DNA of 64,000 nucleotides from NCBI RefSeq assembly GCF_014235785.1, contig NZ_CP060137.1, positions 3,720,001 through 3,784,000 on the forward strand, read 5' to 3'. Of this stretch, positions 63,588 to 64,000 are shown piece by piece (within the stretch, counting starts at the first letter, position 1; each line of letters begins with the position of its first letter). Both the position numbers and the translations under genes were made by a program. The notes under the pieces were generated by a model that saw nothing but the letters and a program-made list of their open reading frames with translations, made no database searches and was not told the DNA's origin. The DNA is from Bacillus sp. PAMC26568. Its GTDB lineage: Bacteria > Bacillota > Bacilli > Bacillales > Bacillaceae.

Positions 63588-64000
63588 ATGAGATTAACAA
63601 ACTATACGGATTATTCACTAAGAGTGCTGATTTACTTGGCTTCTAAGAAAAAAAAGGAGCTTTCAAATATAAAAGAAATAGCGGATGCATACCAAATTTC
63701 CAAAAATCACTTAATGAAAGTGACATATGAACTTGGGAAACTGAATGTGATAGAAACGATCAGAGGACGCAATGGCGGAATCCGTTTGGCTAAAGATCCT
63801 GCTGACATTAATATCGGATATATTGTCAGACAGACAGAAGACGATTTTAATCTAGTCGAATGCTTTGACCCAGAACGCAATACCTGCGCCATCTCTCCTG
63901 TATGCACGTTAAGAGGCGTACTCAGTAAAGCTCTGCAGGCTTATTTTGAGGTGCTTGATGGGTTTACACTTGCTGACTTGGTAAAAAATAAACCCCTGTT
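63588..64000 (+). CDS. nsrR: NsrR, Rrf2-family NO-sensing regulator (partial, cut by window end)
   Basis: The first 137 residues of a Rrf2-type regulator, starting MRLTNYTDYSLRVLIYLASK. The DNA-binding HTH follows, and the Fe-S cysteines Cys92, Cys100 and Cys106 (ECFDPERNTC and SPVC) are at the positions known from Bacillus NsrR. It continues past the window end. Divergent to hmp. The GGGGCG ribosome site is weak. Confidence 0.93.
   Translation, partial: MRLTNYTDYSLRVLIYLASKKKKELSNIKEIADAYQISKNHLMKVTYELGKLNVIETIRGRNGGIRLAKDPADINIGYIVRQTEDDFNLVECFDPERNTCAISPVCTLRGVLSKALQAYFEVLDGFTLADLVKNKPL

Overview
The window looks like a chromosome segment from a low-GC Firmicute of the family Bacillaceae. 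Evidence: Shine-Dalgarno sequences of the AAGGAGG type with frequent TTG starts, many intrinsic terminators, and recognisable Bacillus genes (rocD/rocR, putBCPR, spoVR, yugP, ykvA, ynfA, ydhG, ydeB, hmp/nsrR, blaR1/blaI). I cannot name the species. No rRNA, tRNA or CRISPR was seen.

Layout. 1-3.1 kb: YfiT-like hydrolase, chromate transporter ChrA with a decayed PadR regulator upstream, a 3 x 112-bp tandem repeat and a YtkA-like lipoprotein. 3.2-7.1 kb: nucleobase salvage group (cytosine-deaminase-like amidohydrolase, LysR regulator, a 51-aa membrane peptide and an NCS2 permease). 7.2-10.1 kb: an orphan ArsR protein with a perfect dyad, YdeB/CdnL, YihY and a PAP2 phosphatase. 10.3-13.2 kb: rocD with a sigma-54 promoter, divergent from its activator gene rocR. 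13.2-14.6 kb: a PfoR-like PTS EIIC gene behind a guanine-type purine riboswitch and terminator, the most unusual regulatory pairing here. 14.7-20.9 kb: fructoside utilisation (fructokinase, intracellular GH32 enzyme, ABC importer without its own ATPase, two cre-like sites). 21.5-25.8 kb: isochorismatase-like hydrolase and a complete inducible beta-lactamase locus. 26.3-31.8 kb: ydhG plus a decayed second copy fused to a dehydrogenase remnant, then an orphan sugar-binding protein with a YesMN-type two-component system. 32.4-38.7 kb: an OmpR-type two-component system, ModBA without ModC, and a SCO1/PepSY/YtkA group probably concerned with copper or respiratory-chain assembly (the PepSY gene is frameshifted). 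39-46.5 kb: yugP, ykvA, ynfA (no normal start codon), putR, putP, putC, putB.

46.7-56.8 kb is a metal/metalloid resistance region: a PAT/ArsN-like acetyltransferase, arsC-arsB-arsR, a 52-bp tandem repeat, a small HTH protein, an MFS transporter, an FAD oxidoreductase and a MarR regulator that both carry paired cysteines, and cadC-cadA with cadA frameshifted. 56.9-64 kb: spoVR, an intact IS3-family element inserted into a 21-bp repeat array, an unknown lipoprotein, an MFS drug-efflux-type transporter, flavohaemoglobin hmp, and nsrR running off the end.

A dispersed intergenic element ending in GTTTACGAAAAGAGCC or a close variant is present in four copies (4.5, 32.1, 38.9 and 46.6 kb). Several genes are decaying (padR, second ydhG, the dehydrogenase, PepSY, cadA, and a fragment at 51.9 kb), so this segment is an active site of gene turnover.
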